From NCBI GenBank assembly GCA_963971575.1, contig OZ020617.1:18003403-18067402 (forward strand): 64,000 nt of DNA, given 5' to 3'. Below are positions 33,212 to 48,100 of this stretch, one piece after another; position 1 is the stretch's first letter; the number at the start of each line of letters is the position of its first letter. This stretch comes from Liopterus haemorrhoidalis (lineage: Eukaryota; Arthropoda; Insecta; Coleoptera; Dytiscidae). Both the position numbers and the translations under genes were made by a program. The notes below the pieces were generated by a model, which was not told where the DNA came from, searched no databases, and saw only the letters and a list, made by a program, of their open reading frames with translations.

Positions 33212-36200
33212 GTATGTTTCTGTGTATTTATTGTTAACCCTTAAACAACAATACAAAAATAAAACAATGAAATATAACTTACACAATCTCTAACCAAAAT
33301 TGTGTAGTTATATATTAGTTGGTGCAACAATTACAAAAACTTTGTTTTAATTTATTTGTAGTAATAATAATACTATTTATTATAGGTGAACTCCCACAGA
33401 AACATCAGTTTATAGATGATTTCGAAGAAGAAGATGTCTCAAATTATATTGAAGGTGGAGAACCACCTCCTGATGAGTTGACACGAAAGACAAGTGGACA
33501 AAATGTTATTTTAGGTCCACAAACAAGTTCATATACATACAAGCAACGTTATAAATGTTATTCTTGTGAACCTCCTGATTGTTCGAATCCAACTTGGTGT
33601 GGAGACGCTATACAAGTAAATTAATTTTACGTGAAGTGTGTTATTGTTAGTAACGGTGCTTGTGTTTTAGTGTTGGAAGTCTCGTGTGAGGGAAATTACT
33701 GGGGAGGAGAGTGTATCGAGGGGATGTACTTCAAAGCCAGAACATCTCCCGATGATGTGTCGCACACCTTCTTTTGTAACACCTAATAAGAGACATGCTG
33801 CAGGACAGTACCATATGCGTTGTTGTACGGGAGACTTCTGTAATGGTGGTTTATTTCCAGAATTACCACCAATGTACAGAGGTGAGTTTTTTGATACTCA
33901 TTTTGAATATTGTATAACTATTTTATGTATTGTGACTGAAGTTTCGAATCTCGGTATCCTGACTAGACTCTTTAGGACCTTGCAATATCTTGGTAATCAA
34001 CAAGATTGTCGTAGCTCAATATGTTCATTTTTTGAATTATTTAAACTAAATATTAGAATATCGTGTAATCTTTCTATGATAAAATCATATCTTACAAAAC
34101 TATAATTTTGATAGCATAGCGTAGTTTTGTGAGTTAATTTTTTTTCATGGAAGGTTACACGATATTCTAATTTTTAACTTACATAGTTTAAAAAATGAAA
34201 ATATTGAGTTACGACAATTTTTATTGGATAGGTCGATATAGTTTATCCCAAATGTTTAAAAGAATTCTACACTGTACACCCAAGAAAATTCACATTTCCT
34301 AATAATTCAGAAAAAATAATGAATTAAAAAAAAAATTATACAACAGAAACAACAAATAATATACAGTCTTTACACATATATTTTTGTTTGATTTTGATCA
34401 GTTGTGTAGTATGGGCAGAAACTGCAAATGCGAGTTTTTATAACATTTAATAATTAGATTTTACTCACGCTGAACTTTATGAATTATTTACAAAAACAGT
34501 GATTTCCTTGCGTTCACAGTGTAGGATTCTCTGAAGTGGAACTAAACGGGATTTTTATTTTCTTAAGTTGTCACTGGACTGATTTTTGTAAAAACTGAAT
34601 TATACATAAATTACACAAGAAACTAAAAAATATTAAAATAAACAAAAATTTTTCTGGAAAGTATTTGACCGGAAAGAAATTCATTATTTTAGAGTACAAA
34701 ATATTTTTTTTTCCAGAAACTTTTACTATGTATAATTACATAATATAATTTCCATCATTATTTATTACGGCTTCCTAATGTTGTACTACTTTTCCGATAC
34801 CGTCTTTGGAGAAGTTTTCTGGTTTGGACTTAAAATAACTGATCAGGTGATTTCTACATCGGTGGTATTTTCAAATTTTTTATCCTTGTGTATGTTCCAT
34901 AGACTTAACTAGGTGAAAATCGGAATGCGCGAGATTGGGTGAATACGGTGGATATGCAATAATTTCCCAGTTTAAGTCCTGAATTTTTTCGTGGGTTAAT
35001 TTCCCTGAGTGAGGACTTGCATTGTCATGATGAAACATTATTCCTTTTTGGTTAAATAAATTTGGACGTGTTTCTTTTATTTCTGATTTAGTTTCAACAA
35101 TTCGAGAGACTAAATCAGAAACTAAAGGAAAAACGTTGGAATTTATATAACAGAAAAGGAAAAATTTTTCATCATGACAATGCACGTCATTACTAAGTAA
35201 AAATAACCCGTGAAAATATTCAGGAGTTAAACTGGGAAATTATTCCACATCCACCGTATTCACCCAATCTCGCTCATTCCGATTTTTATCTATCTAGGTC
35301 TATGGAACATGCAGATAAAAAATTTCGAAATATCACCAATGTACAGAGCGATCAAGAAATCTTGTCCGTTATGCAATAGTTGACAGAAACATTTAGTTAT
35401 CAAACTTATTTCCAAGGACATGTATACATAGGCGTACATTCTATTTTTATTACCTTATAGGAATTGATTATTAAATGAACACTATTTTTCTCTACACGCC
35501 AATGAGTTGACAACAGGTGTTAAGTTAGGAACACATATTTTCGTAGTCTCTCGGGTGAGTTCGGGAGAACGAAGTAATCTGATTGGTTTTTTGTTAAATT
35601 GGCATTTTCAGCTGTGGATTAGAATACAGTTTTGATATTTTTAAATTCATTGTTTACTGTTATGTAACTGTATTTTAAGTCAATTTTAAGTCAAAATTTA
35701 TGTATTTTAAGTCAAAACCAGAAAACTTGTATAGAGGCGGTATCAAAAAATTAGTAAGTACAACGTTGGGAAGCCATAATAAATGATGGAAATTATATTT
35801 AGTAATTATTCATAATAAAAATTAATGAAAAAAAAATTGTTCTCTAAAGTAATGGATTTTGTTCTGGTCCCTCTAATATATGTAATTATTTTATTATTCT
35901 ATCAAGTCTATTCCATATGTTAAAGCGGAATTAAATAAAGCTCACTTTTTAACGACTGAAGTGGGCTTTTCATTACAAAATTTTCAAAATCCTCACACAA
36001 TTGTTAGAAGTTTACGTTGTCTTTTTTTAAACATATACAGTGAGATCATTAATTCCTGAGCGTTATGTAATACTTAAAAGAAGCATTTAGTTATTAAACT
36101 TATTTCTAAGAACATGTACACTAGGCGTAGATTCGATTTTTATTACCTTATACTAATTATTTATTTAATAAACACTGTTTTTCTCTACTCGCCAATGAGG

Positions 36201-39200
36201 TAATATCAAATATGAAGTTCGCAACGGATTATCGTTGTTCCTCGGGTGAGTTCCTGTCACCGATTTAATCAGATTGGTTCTTTGAAAAATTGTGATTTTC
36301 AGCTGTGAATTGGAATACAGTTTTGATATTTTTAAACTCATTGTTTACTGTTATGTAACGCTGAGGAATTAATGATCTCACTGTATGTATCATTGGGGAG
36401 TGCGCTATAGTAAAGCCCCGTCTAGTCTGCATCATTAGGTGTAAATTCCAAAGCAGTGTTGGTCCATTCATTTTCGATCCAGTTTTCTGCACTGTTCATC
36501 AGCATCTTATTGCTCGCCGTGACTTCGTTTGTATACGACGTTTTCCCTTTTTTTTTTACAACAGTGAAACCATCCTTTCGTTGCAACAAAATATTTTTTC
36601 TTCAGTTTTCTGTTGCATTAACGGGCTATCTGGTGCATGCACGGGTAGATGGACCATCTGCACGTCGTCATACGCATTAATAAACGTGAGGAGATGCGGA
36701 CTGCCAACCTGCCCGTAGGCAGTTAGAACATGAGAGAGGCGCGGTACCACTTGAATTTGAAAATACATACAAACAAACAAAACGCATGCAAACAAGGTTA
36801 TTGCTCGTGGACAACAAAATCCTAAGTAAACATTGATAACATAAACCGGTCATGATTACTTAAACGGCATTTTTTCTATGTATAGGCTATTCCAAACGTA
36901 TAGGCGTAACTAGATTTTGCAATTTAGTTACTTTCAACGTTTGAATCGTTCTTTTTGGCCGTTTTGTTTAAGCTTAGTAAATCATACTTACAATAAGCAT
37001 TTTTTGGTTAAGGTTAATATAATTTTAAAATGTCATTTTCTTTATATTTTGATTTTTTGTGTCTTTATTAAAACAAATTTCACATTTATTTATTTTTTTG
37101 TCATTAAAATAGATAAAAAAGTATTTTATTTTTGACATAAGTCATTCGTTTCCATGGTTCCACTGTAGGAATTTTAAATTTTCATATACCAAACGTCAAA
37201 CATGAAATAACCCAAGCAAGGTCCCTTTGCCTGACAACCTAAAAGAACAAAATTCTCATTTAGTTCCGCATAAATGTTTGGAATAGCCTGTAGCCGTATA
37301 TGTCCGTCCCGTACTTCGCGAAAGTGATAACAATATCCGATTGTTAACATTATTCGTGAATCCAATAAGCGACTTGGGGAAAAATGTAAAATAGTGGACG
37401 ACTGCGATGTGGTGAAATACCTAAAAAAATATCTAAAAACCAGTGCTTCTCAAACAATCACTTCTCATTTACTACGTTACAGCAAAAAAAAACACATTAC
37501 AAAAATGATAAAAGTAACTTTTGGCTGCTTACACTACGCCCTGAGTTTGCACTTTTGCTATGTTTGCACTGTTTCCATGTTTCAATTCACTTTAAAATAA
37601 AATTTATTTTTAGGTGGTTTATAAAAAAAATGGTATAACTAGGGAATAGGTACCTACACAACTGTGGCATTTATGTTATGTTAGTGTGCCTTTGTTTTGT
37701 CATTAAACTAGAAGATGGGTAGCTCGCTTCGCTCGACTTCTTCTAACCAAACCCTTACTAACCTAAGCTAACCTAAGATAGTGTTTTGTCATTAAACTAG
37801 AAGATGGGTAACTCGCTCCATTCGGTTTTAGACTTTTAGTAACTAATACTAACCTAATTATCTTGTTTTTAGGTGCATAGTACTTTATTTTCCCCCATAT
37901 TAGCCCAATTAAAATTGTGTGTCATTGTGTATGAATTTATAAACCTTGAATTATTTTGTTAAATTGTTATGTTGCCGTCTACAAAGAAATCTTGTAACGG
38001 TGAACCTATTCCCTAGTTTAGCCAAAAAAATAAAAAGTTATCAATAATAACCTAAGATAGTGCTTTTAAGGTGAATCACTGTCCCTGGCCCTGCACAGAA
38101 CAGTATGCGTATTATAGGCAGCTAAAAGTTACCTTTACTACAAAACCGTACGAAGTACGGGTACTCCAGCTAGTTATATTATCTTTATTTATTATTTGTT
38201 TTTGTTTGAGAAGTACTGGTTTTATGTAACGTTGATGGCCACGCCTCTCCTTTCTCAAATATCCCCCACCAGATTCGTCCATCATTCTACATTTTAGCTG
38301 CGACTTGCACTGTATTACCGCATATAGAAATTTATTTTGAAAATATGTTTACGTTTTTTAACAGCACTATAAATATGTTCAACCATTAAACTTTATTTTT
38401 GCAAAAGTGACAGTTAACAGCAGTTGTGTAACTAAGGTAACTAGTTATTTTGTAGAAGTAAATTTATTGTTTTAAATTTATATACTCATAAAATATAACA
38501 ATGTTTATTCCTGATTTAATACTGGTTAACAATACATTTATTGTTGTAGAAGAGGTCAGCAAACATACAGGTTCACTTCGATACATATTGAAACTAACTT
38601 TAGCAGTTCTTGGACCTGTGGTCATATTGGGGATACTCGGAGCTGTCGTTTTGTTGCTAATGCGAAGAGTTCATCGTAAAAGATTGTTAGCGCAGAGATG
38701 TAAACTGGATCCCGAACAATATTATGCTGGGGAGGATCTATTAAGAGCAACAGCTGCAGGAGATAGTACCTTAAGGGTAAGTTCTTTTTTTTTTAGTTAC
38801 GAAAAGAATGAAATAAAAGCAGACAATTTAGTTTTATAAGGAGTGATAAACAACGCAAACTAACGTTATCAAACTCTAAATATGAAATTATTTTATTTAA
38901 ATTATCACCTTTGAAATACTGCCTGTCTGCGGTTACACATTTATCTTTTTGACTCCTGGAAACACATTTTCTAAGTACTTTGGAATCGCTTTTAGTTCAT
39001 TTCTTTTTTTTTTTTTTTATCTCTATCATTTGCATTACGGATTGTGTTAAAAAAAAAAATCGCCAATTAGGATCAAACACGGATTTAAGTCTGGTGAGTA
39101 TGGTAAATGGGGAATGGTAGTGACTTTGGCGCCAAAAACTGCCGAACCCAAGAAAAGTGTGAGCTGGTGCATTGTCGGTCTGCAACATCCATGATCTATT

Positions 39201-42200
39201 TTTCCAGCAATCAGCCCAATTCTTCCTCATTAACTCACATAATCATCTAAAAGACCCAAGATAAAAATGTTTATTTATTATTTTATCTGTTGGTACCCAT
39301 TCACGGTTAATTTTAGTAATTGAGGTTCCACCTGATCTCTCATCAGACTGAATTTGTACCATCCCTTACTTACTTACTTAATCCTGAAGCCTTTCTACCT
39401 TGCGGTGTAAGGCTATAGTCGAGTTACTTATTTTCTGGTGTTGTTGTCCATACTTCTTTCCATCGTGTTCTATCCTTTGTATATTTTCTTATCTCCTCCC
39501 ACTTTACGCCTCTCTTCGTTGCAGCTTCTTTTGTTTTTTGGTGCAAGGTTTTTCTCGGTCTTCCTGGTCTAACTTTCTTCACTGTTCTTGCTTCAAAAAC
39601 TTTTTTTACTATTTTGTCTTCACTCATTCTGTGTATATGTCCCAGCCATCTTAGCTGTCCTTCTTCTATTACAGTCTCCACTGGTTTTGAGACCAGGTTT
39701 TCTCTAAATATTTCATTTCTTATTCTGTCCAATTTAGTTTTACCTTCAATTTTCCTTAAAAATCTCATTCCGAAGCTTCTTATTTTGGACCTGTATGCCT
39801 CTGTAGTGGTCCAGGGTTCTGAGGCGTATGTCAAAATCGGTATTGTCACTTTTTTGAAGATCTCTATCTTGATGTTGGTTGGTATTTCTTTTTTAGTTAG
39901 GAACGATGCTTTGATGCTGTTGAACAATCTTCCTGCTGCGCCTACTCTTTCCATAATTTCTTCATCCATTTTTCCATCTTCCGAGAAAACTGTGCCTAGG
40001 TATTTGAATTTTCCTAGCTGTTCTATTATTTTGTCATCTATTGTACTATCCCTAAAACACGCAATTCTGTTTTCAAAAATGTCATTCTGAGTTTGAATCA
40101 AAATTACAACTCATACAGGGTAAGGCAACACTTATATTCACCTCGATAAAATTTTCTTAATATTGTAAAAAGAGTTATAGTCAAATAAAACTTATTTGGG
40201 GCAAAGGGGGCCAGGATAACCATATCAAATTTTTTGCATTTGTTTTGCAGTAGGTATGACAATAAATAACATTTCTTCAAATTACACTACACATGTATTA
40301 TTTTTCAGATAATAGGGGATACGCATGAAATTTGTATTTCCTTAAAACTAAATTATTTTGATATGTAATGTTAGTTATGTCACCTAACAAAACAAAAATT
40401 ACATTTTAATTAATATTATAGCCAAATTTTTGAATTAAAATATTGTAAATTTGAAATAAGCCGACCACGGAGCGAAGGTTGCCGAGTAAAACGACTGAGT
40501 ATGACGTCAAACGATAGGGGTTTCACATCACAGATACAGCTACAACATAATCTTTACACGTGTGTATATTGTATTGTTCGAGAGTTTTGTATTTGTTTTT
40601 AAGCAATTTTTCACGCATTTATTATTAAAATGGCAGATAAAGATTTTGTTAGGGCTCAGAGTGATAATTCACCCAACATTGATGCATTTATGCTCAGGAA
40701 TATATGAAAAATAATGAATGCTGCAGTGCTGAGGAAATACGTGGTGTCAAAGTAATTTTTATTTTATATTCTATAACTTTATGTAAACAAACGCTGCAAC
40801 TCTGTAAAATGTAAATATTTATGTAATTTAGATGTCAGAATTTTACTACATTGTTTACATGAAGTTACAAAACGTTAGAGGCATAATTGAAATACTGCAA
40901 TATAAGTTATCTATTTTAATATAAAATTTAATTCGGTAAGCATGTATAAATTGTTTTTATAGAATTAAACTTTATTTTAACTAAAATCACTCTAACTTTA
41001 CATAACCTATGAAAGTTATACAAACAAATAAGTTCAGAACAGACTATGTACGCCGGTAAGCTAGTAGTGTCATACGTCAGTTAAAAGGGGTATGACGTCA
41101 CACGTCGTTTTCGCGCGCTACGAACATTTATGATTTTTTTAAGCCTTCAAATTACAAAAAAAAAAAAAAACTGTTTTATGTTTATATGCAACAAGAGGAA
41201 TATAATAAAAAATAAAAAAAAAATCATGCCTATCCCCTATTATAGAACTTTTTTGTCTCTCTTCAATGGTGTAAAACTTATATATCCTAAAATTATTGAG
41301 AAAATCGCATTTTGTGGCCTTCAAAATGACAACTTATTTGTTGGTAAATAAAGGAAACAAATACATGTAATTGTTGCTACTTGTCAAATTATTGTTATGA
41401 GTCACTCATCACTTATTATTTTTAAGACTACAAAAAGTCGTTTTTCTCAAAAATTCTGTTATGCAAGGATATAAAAGTTTTACACCGTTGAAAAGAGAAG
41501 TAGAGTTAGTGTTTCATTTAGAGCAGTGTTTCTCAACAGGTGGTCCGCAGAAAAATTTTAGTGGTCCGCGAAAGTTTTTGTACGTGTTTTTTGCGTTTTT
41601 TTTTTTTTTTGTTACTCTTTATGCACATTTTTTATGTAAATAATTTATATTTTGTTTATATTTTATAAACTTTCTATGATTTTCTGCAAATAAAATAAAT
41701 GTATTTAATAGCACATGAAATATATTTGTTTTCTTGCAAAAAATGAACCAACAATTATTATTAGTGGTCCGAGTTACAAAATTATATATTTTACTGGTCC
41801 GCGGTGCGTTTTTGATTGAGAAACACTGATTTAGAGGACCTTGGTTCATAATTTTTACAAGGTTAATTAAATGATACGGGATATATGTTCTTTTCTTTTG
41901 TAGGAATATTTGGAACATTCCTTAACATCGGGAAGTGGTTCAGGACTACCATTATTAATTCAAAGGACGCTCGCAAAGCAAATTTCGTTAGCAGAATGCA
42001 TCGGCAAAGGACGTTATGGAGAAGTCTGGAGGGGAATATGGCATGGAGAAAATGTTGCGGTTAAAATATTTTTCTCCAGAGATGAAGCTAGCTGGTCTAG
42101 AGAAACGGAAATATATAGGTAACGTCTGATTTCTGTATATTTATTGTTCTGTATATTTATTGTTGTTTCCATAGTCTTCATTTATTATCATCACATAAAT

Positions 42201-45110
42201 CTCCATTATTCACTATAGTGGATGGTTCATTTAATAGAGTATTTATATAATCGAGCGCCTATAGTATTTACAAATATATTCAGTGGGATTTTAAAAGCTA
42301 GCGTTAAGTTGCGTGGACAGTAAAGAACTTACCACAGTTACGATCGAATGTTAAATTGATATTCTCTAATCTCAAAGTGACCTGTCCACTGTTAATTCAC
42401 GCCAACATTAATACGTTCTTCAGATCTTTGTACATGTTTCACATTTACTGAATCAAATAAGAGTATTTATTTCCTGACAATTGAAATAATCCAATCTGTC
42501 AGTTTATTATTTTATTGGCAATCCAATTATTCCTTACTACATTCATGAGTATTTATTTATCTGTGACGTATTTTGTTCTCGGTTACAGTAGTAGAAATTA
42601 AGTATGCGTATTCCATAATGCACCTGTGCTTATTTTTAGGGTTTTGTAGGTACAACCACCAAAAAACCCTTATAAAGTCACTCATGTGTCTGTCTGTCTG
42701 TACGGTAGAAATTATAGCAAACGGCTTAAGATAAAAAGTTGATATTTGGCATGATTATATAACTCTTTGACCCACATATAGGAAAAATACTGAGAGTTCA
42801 AAAACCACATCACGAAATAAATATAATCAAATATGTATATAATGAAAAAATAAATATTTTTTTATGAGATTTTCGCTAAATATATGCCAACAAACTTGCC
42901 CCCCCCTATCTCCCAGAGGGGTTGATGTACTGATTGATCTGAGCTGGAAACGTACGAGAAAATTTTATTATTTTTTAGATTAATGGCTAAATTATGGTTT
43001 ATTATTTAAATTTAGTCTAAAAAGAATTAAATGGAAGCTCTTAGTACTCAAATAACGAATAAAAATGTTCAAAAAATGTTTATCAAAAACTATATTTAGA
43101 CATTCTGTTGGCTTCTTACACTTATTAAATACATACAAACCCTGAAATGTGTGAAAATTCACACTTCACATCAATTTTACTATACTTAATTTTCATTTTT
43201 AGGGTTTTGTAGGTATGACCAAAAAACCTTTATACCGTCTTGTTCGGTAAAAATTGTAGCCAAACGGCTAAACCTAGAGAGTTGAAATTTGGCATGCTTA
43301 TACAACTCGTTGACCCGCACATAGGAAAAATACCAAAACATCTAAAAAACATATCCCCCCTAAAAATATAAACAAATATGTGCTCATCGAATAAAAATAT
43401 TTTTTTTAAATTTTGAGTAGGGTATCAAATGAAAGTCCTCAAGCGAGTTTTTTTTTTTTTTGTATTTCTACCCTCCCTTATTGTGTTTATTTTTCCGAAT
43501 TTTTACCTCCCTCCTTCTCAAGTGATTTTTCCCGATTTCCCCTTTTAATTTCCCCGTTTCCAAGTGATTTTTAGTGCGTACTACTTTTTTTTATGTACTC
43601 TGTAGTAAAATATAGTCGTGCTATAATGTGCTATTTATTTAAGATTGATGTAATTTTAATTATATTTTAACTTCGAATTTAGAGTTTTAGAGGTTAGAAT
43701 ACGATAATGTCAGTATAAGTTAGGGTGACCATCCGTCCCGGTTTTAGGTCAATTGTCCCGGTGTCCCGAAAAATGTTCTCGGGATGCCCGATTGTCCCGG
43801 TTTTTGAGGTGAGGACTTTTTTTTTTTTGCTCTTCACTTGGGTCTGGGAGGAAAAAAAGACCTTTTTTTTTCCTGTGTCCCGGTTTCCCTTCACTGAAAT
43901 CTGGTCACCCTAGTGTAAGTTATCTGTCAATACTGCAGTTCAGCTAGCATTATAACTCTTATCGTGACAACGCCATCTTTAGAAATCCCACAGAATAAGT
44001 CACTAATGTATCATTTTCATGGTGGAGTCATAGGCGCAAAAGGGGCGAGAGGCGTGGTGTTATATTTAAAATTTTGGATTTCATGGTGGTGTTAGAGGCG
44101 TGATAAGTGCGCATTCTCGACTCTCACAGCAGTTGCATCTAACTTAAAAGTTTATACAAGTATTCGGAGTAAACGGTTATTCAATTTCATTAAATATGTC
44201 ATCAAATCGAAGGAAATGTTAAGTTCTTTTATATACATATTTAGATTTACTGCGACATGAAGAAAAGCGGTGGTGGGTACGTTCCATATATATAGAAACA
44301 GAAGGCAACAGGGAGATTATTTTAACTTGTTGCAAGAAATGAGGCACAGAAAACAGATACAAATAGTTACTTCAATTACATGAGAATAATTAAATACACA
44401 GTCTTTTTACTTGATGTCACAGTTTAGAATGAAGATTTTGTTTACCCCTGCTGGGGGGTTTATTACTGTTGTACTTGGGGTGTATTACCAGTTACCCACT
44501 GCATGACACTTCTGCTGACCAGATGTTTGAAACCGAATCCATAATAATAAACTTTATTACTGCTGATAACATTGTAAAAGTCGCTATTACGCTACATCAA
44601 TTTTTTTTTTATTTATTTATTTATTTTTTTTGGGAAATTAATAAGTGTTTCGCTTCAGATCTCACCATTCCGAAAAAAATATATCTGCCCCCATGGTTTC
44701 CTGATAAACCATGGGGGTATGTATGTATTTATAAATAAGGTGCTTATAGGTTAGGTTGTTTACAATTTTGACGTGGAGGGCAGCGAAATGTGCATGCCCG
44801 ACGGTGTGGTCAGCGCTCAGAATTGAAATTTCTGAACTTGCGACACCGCGCTTGTTACATCGCGGTTACCATACCATGGTACGGGTTTTTTCAAAATAGA
44901 GCGATCCTATTGGTTGGCGTTTTTGTTTTACGCTTCCAACACCAGCATAAAAATGATACATTATGTAAACAGTACAGGATCCTCCTAATCCACTAGCAAG
45001 TCTACGTTTTCTTTTGGCTTGACACATGTTTACTTTTAATTATAGTATTGCGCTAATTAGTAACATTTCCATAATTATGTACAATTTCTGTACGGGAAAG
45101 AAGGCATTTT

Positions 45111-45197
<87 letters not shown>

Positions 45198-48100
45198 GTA
45201 TGCTTCAATAACTGAGATCAGTAGCATCCCATCGAATAGATAAACATAATAACATTTTTTTAAATTTTTCAGTACGGTTTTAATTCGACATGAAGCTATC
45301 TTAGCCTACATAGGTTCGGATATGACTTCAAGAAATTCTTGCACACAATTGTGGTTAGTAACACACTACCATTCATTGGGTTCATTGTATGATCATCTCA
45401 ACAGGACTACACTAAGTCATCACCAACTTATGAAAATATGCGTCTCAATAGCTAATGGACTTGTACATTTGCACACTGAAATATTCGGTACTCAGGGAAA
45501 ACCCGCCATCGCACATAGAGATATGAAGAGTAAAAATATATTGGTGAGGAATAATGGTTCTTGTGTTATTGCTGATTTTGGACTGGCTGTTACACATGTA
45601 CAATCTACTGGACAATTGGACGTGGCTCCTAATCCTAGAGTAGGGACTAAGAGGTATATGAGCCCTGAAGTCTTAGATGAAAGGTAAGTTTATGTTAATA
45701 TTAAAACAATTTATCTGCGCATGAAAAAATTAAAATATTAATTGCATTTCCTATTACAAAAAAATCATAATGCTATAGCAGAATAATAGACGCTGATAAT
45801 TTATTGTGGGGAGTCTACTGATAATATGAGTAAAAATCACGGTTGGCTGATTTATTTGATAATTTGAGACACATTCATTTATACTTACACTACCATCTCT
45901 CAAACTCAAGGCACCTATTATGTCTCACACATAATAGGTGTTTTCCAGGTTGCTGTAAAGAGTAACTCGGAGTTACTCCGAACAGTTCGTTAGCGTTCCA
46001 AGTTAAAGTACTTCACGCTCCCAAACTACGCTAGAACTACCTTCGAGCCTACATCGAACCTACACCGAGATAGAGAAGAACCATCAGCTCAGTTGTGATC
46101 ACGCGACGCTCGTCAGACAAAGCGTATACTTACTACTCATATTGCAAGACCTCGCACGTTTATCAAGTTAATATTTACTAAACATTTTTCCTTGTCTAGC
46201 ATAAGACTTGCAAACCAAATTATATACGAAATTATTTGGTTACTTCAAATAGACTCGAACGAACACTCTTATGCCCGATTGCATAAAACTCTTAAAACTA
46301 GTTATAAGCTAAAGCTAGATATGACACATAAAAATACCTAGCAACACAATGCGTTTTGCCAATTCTTCGACAAAACTTTGTAAAGCTTTGAGTTAGTAAA
46401 GATTTCTTGAACACATTACTACGATATTTAGATAGATATCAACATATTTTTTCTTTTTTCAGCATAAATATGAATTGTTTCGAATCCTTCCGACGTGTAG
46501 ATGTTTACTCTTTAGGGCTTGTGTTTTGGGAAGTGTGCAGGAGGACTGTTAGTAACGGTATTGCAGAAGATTACAAAGCCCCGTTCCATGATGTTGTGCC
46601 TAGTGACCCCAGTTTTGAAGATATGAGGAAAGTTGTATGTGTAGATCAACAGAGGCCTAATCTACCTAACAGATGGGCCAGTGATCCTGTAAGTATATAC
46701 AATATTAATTAATAATGAGAAACAAAACTTCCTCGTTCATACGAATGAGAGAGAAATATATCAATAAGATTAGTTTTGAGATAGACATATATCCTTAAAC
46801 ATATGACATTTTTTAAATCAATGCCTTATGGTTGTTAACCGTTTGTGATGGATTATCACTCTCACTCTGCATAATCGTTCGGAAATGACACGAAGTCAAT
46901 TTTTTTTTTCCGCTGGGGTACGTTTCAGAACCTATGGAGTTTACTCTAAATTTAACTCTAAGTTTAGTAAGATCGTTCCAAAACATTCGAGTTTCCGGTT
47001 TGAGTTAACCCTAGAGTTTACTCTTTTAACTCTGCTTGCAAGGTGGGTAATATTTACTCCCATGCGCAGAATGCGTACGCATGTAATGTAAGTTTTGACA
47101 TAACGAAATTAACAGATATTAATTATGGAAAGAAAATTAACAGAAATTCATGATACTGAAATAAAAAGGAAATATTTTACTTAATTATAGATAAGTATTT
47201 ATTATACAATAGTTTGTAAATATTTATTAAAATTACCGTTAATATATATGCGTTGTTGAACAGATTATGACTCAAATCAGCAGCAATAATACATACTTCC
47301 CTCATCTTTTTATCCATCACTGTTTAAAGATATTAATAATTATTTAAAATAATATGTCGTGTTGACAATATTTTAACGGGATTTTTCATATAAGCACTCT
47401 TAACCTTAAAATCGCCGTTCCAAAACCTGATCACATGACCACATTATCTTTGAGTAAACTCGAACTCCAAGATTTAAGTTTTGGAACGTACCCCTGTGTA
47501 TAACTAGATAGTAATTCGTTTTTTTAATGTTACCTGCTTGCATCTCATTAAATTATAATTTTTTTGATGTTTGTTAATCTACGCAAAATATGACAGTTTA
47601 AATTTCAAATTTTTATAAAAACCTGATTTACAATGTTAAAACTAATTGGTCAAAAGTTCCATCCAGCCCATTAGAAGTCGCACGGCGAAAAGAAATGGAC
47701 AATATTTATAAGTAAGGGTAGGGTGCCTTGAATTTATCATATGTTTTCTGTCACGTTAACAGGTAAAGAGGATCCTACACTGTACACGTAAAGAACTCAC
47801 TGTTTGTAAATATTTCATTAAGGGTTAAGAATTTATTAAAAATAATGTAACAGAGTCAACAAATATTATTTGATCTTTACATATAATATTTTGTTTGATT
47901 TTTATCAGTTGTAGGAGCGTATCAGCATAGTATGTGCAAAAATCGCACTAGCGAGATTTTATATCATTTATTATTTAGACAGATTTTGCTTATGTTATTC
48001 AATCGATCAAAATCTAATAAAAATGTCAAAAGTTCATATGTTGATTCTACTGTATATTTTTTTCTAAATTCGTAACCCTTTATGAATTATTTACAAATAC

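Noticed and set aside
33319..33385. Alternative receptor start at 33319
   Set aside because: It would use intron 1 as coding. Exon 1 at 33151 gives a proper signal peptide, donor and phase.
39614..40090. 158-codon plus-strand ORF
   Set aside because: Exact antisense shadow of the LINE reverse transcriptase frame at 39424-40101.
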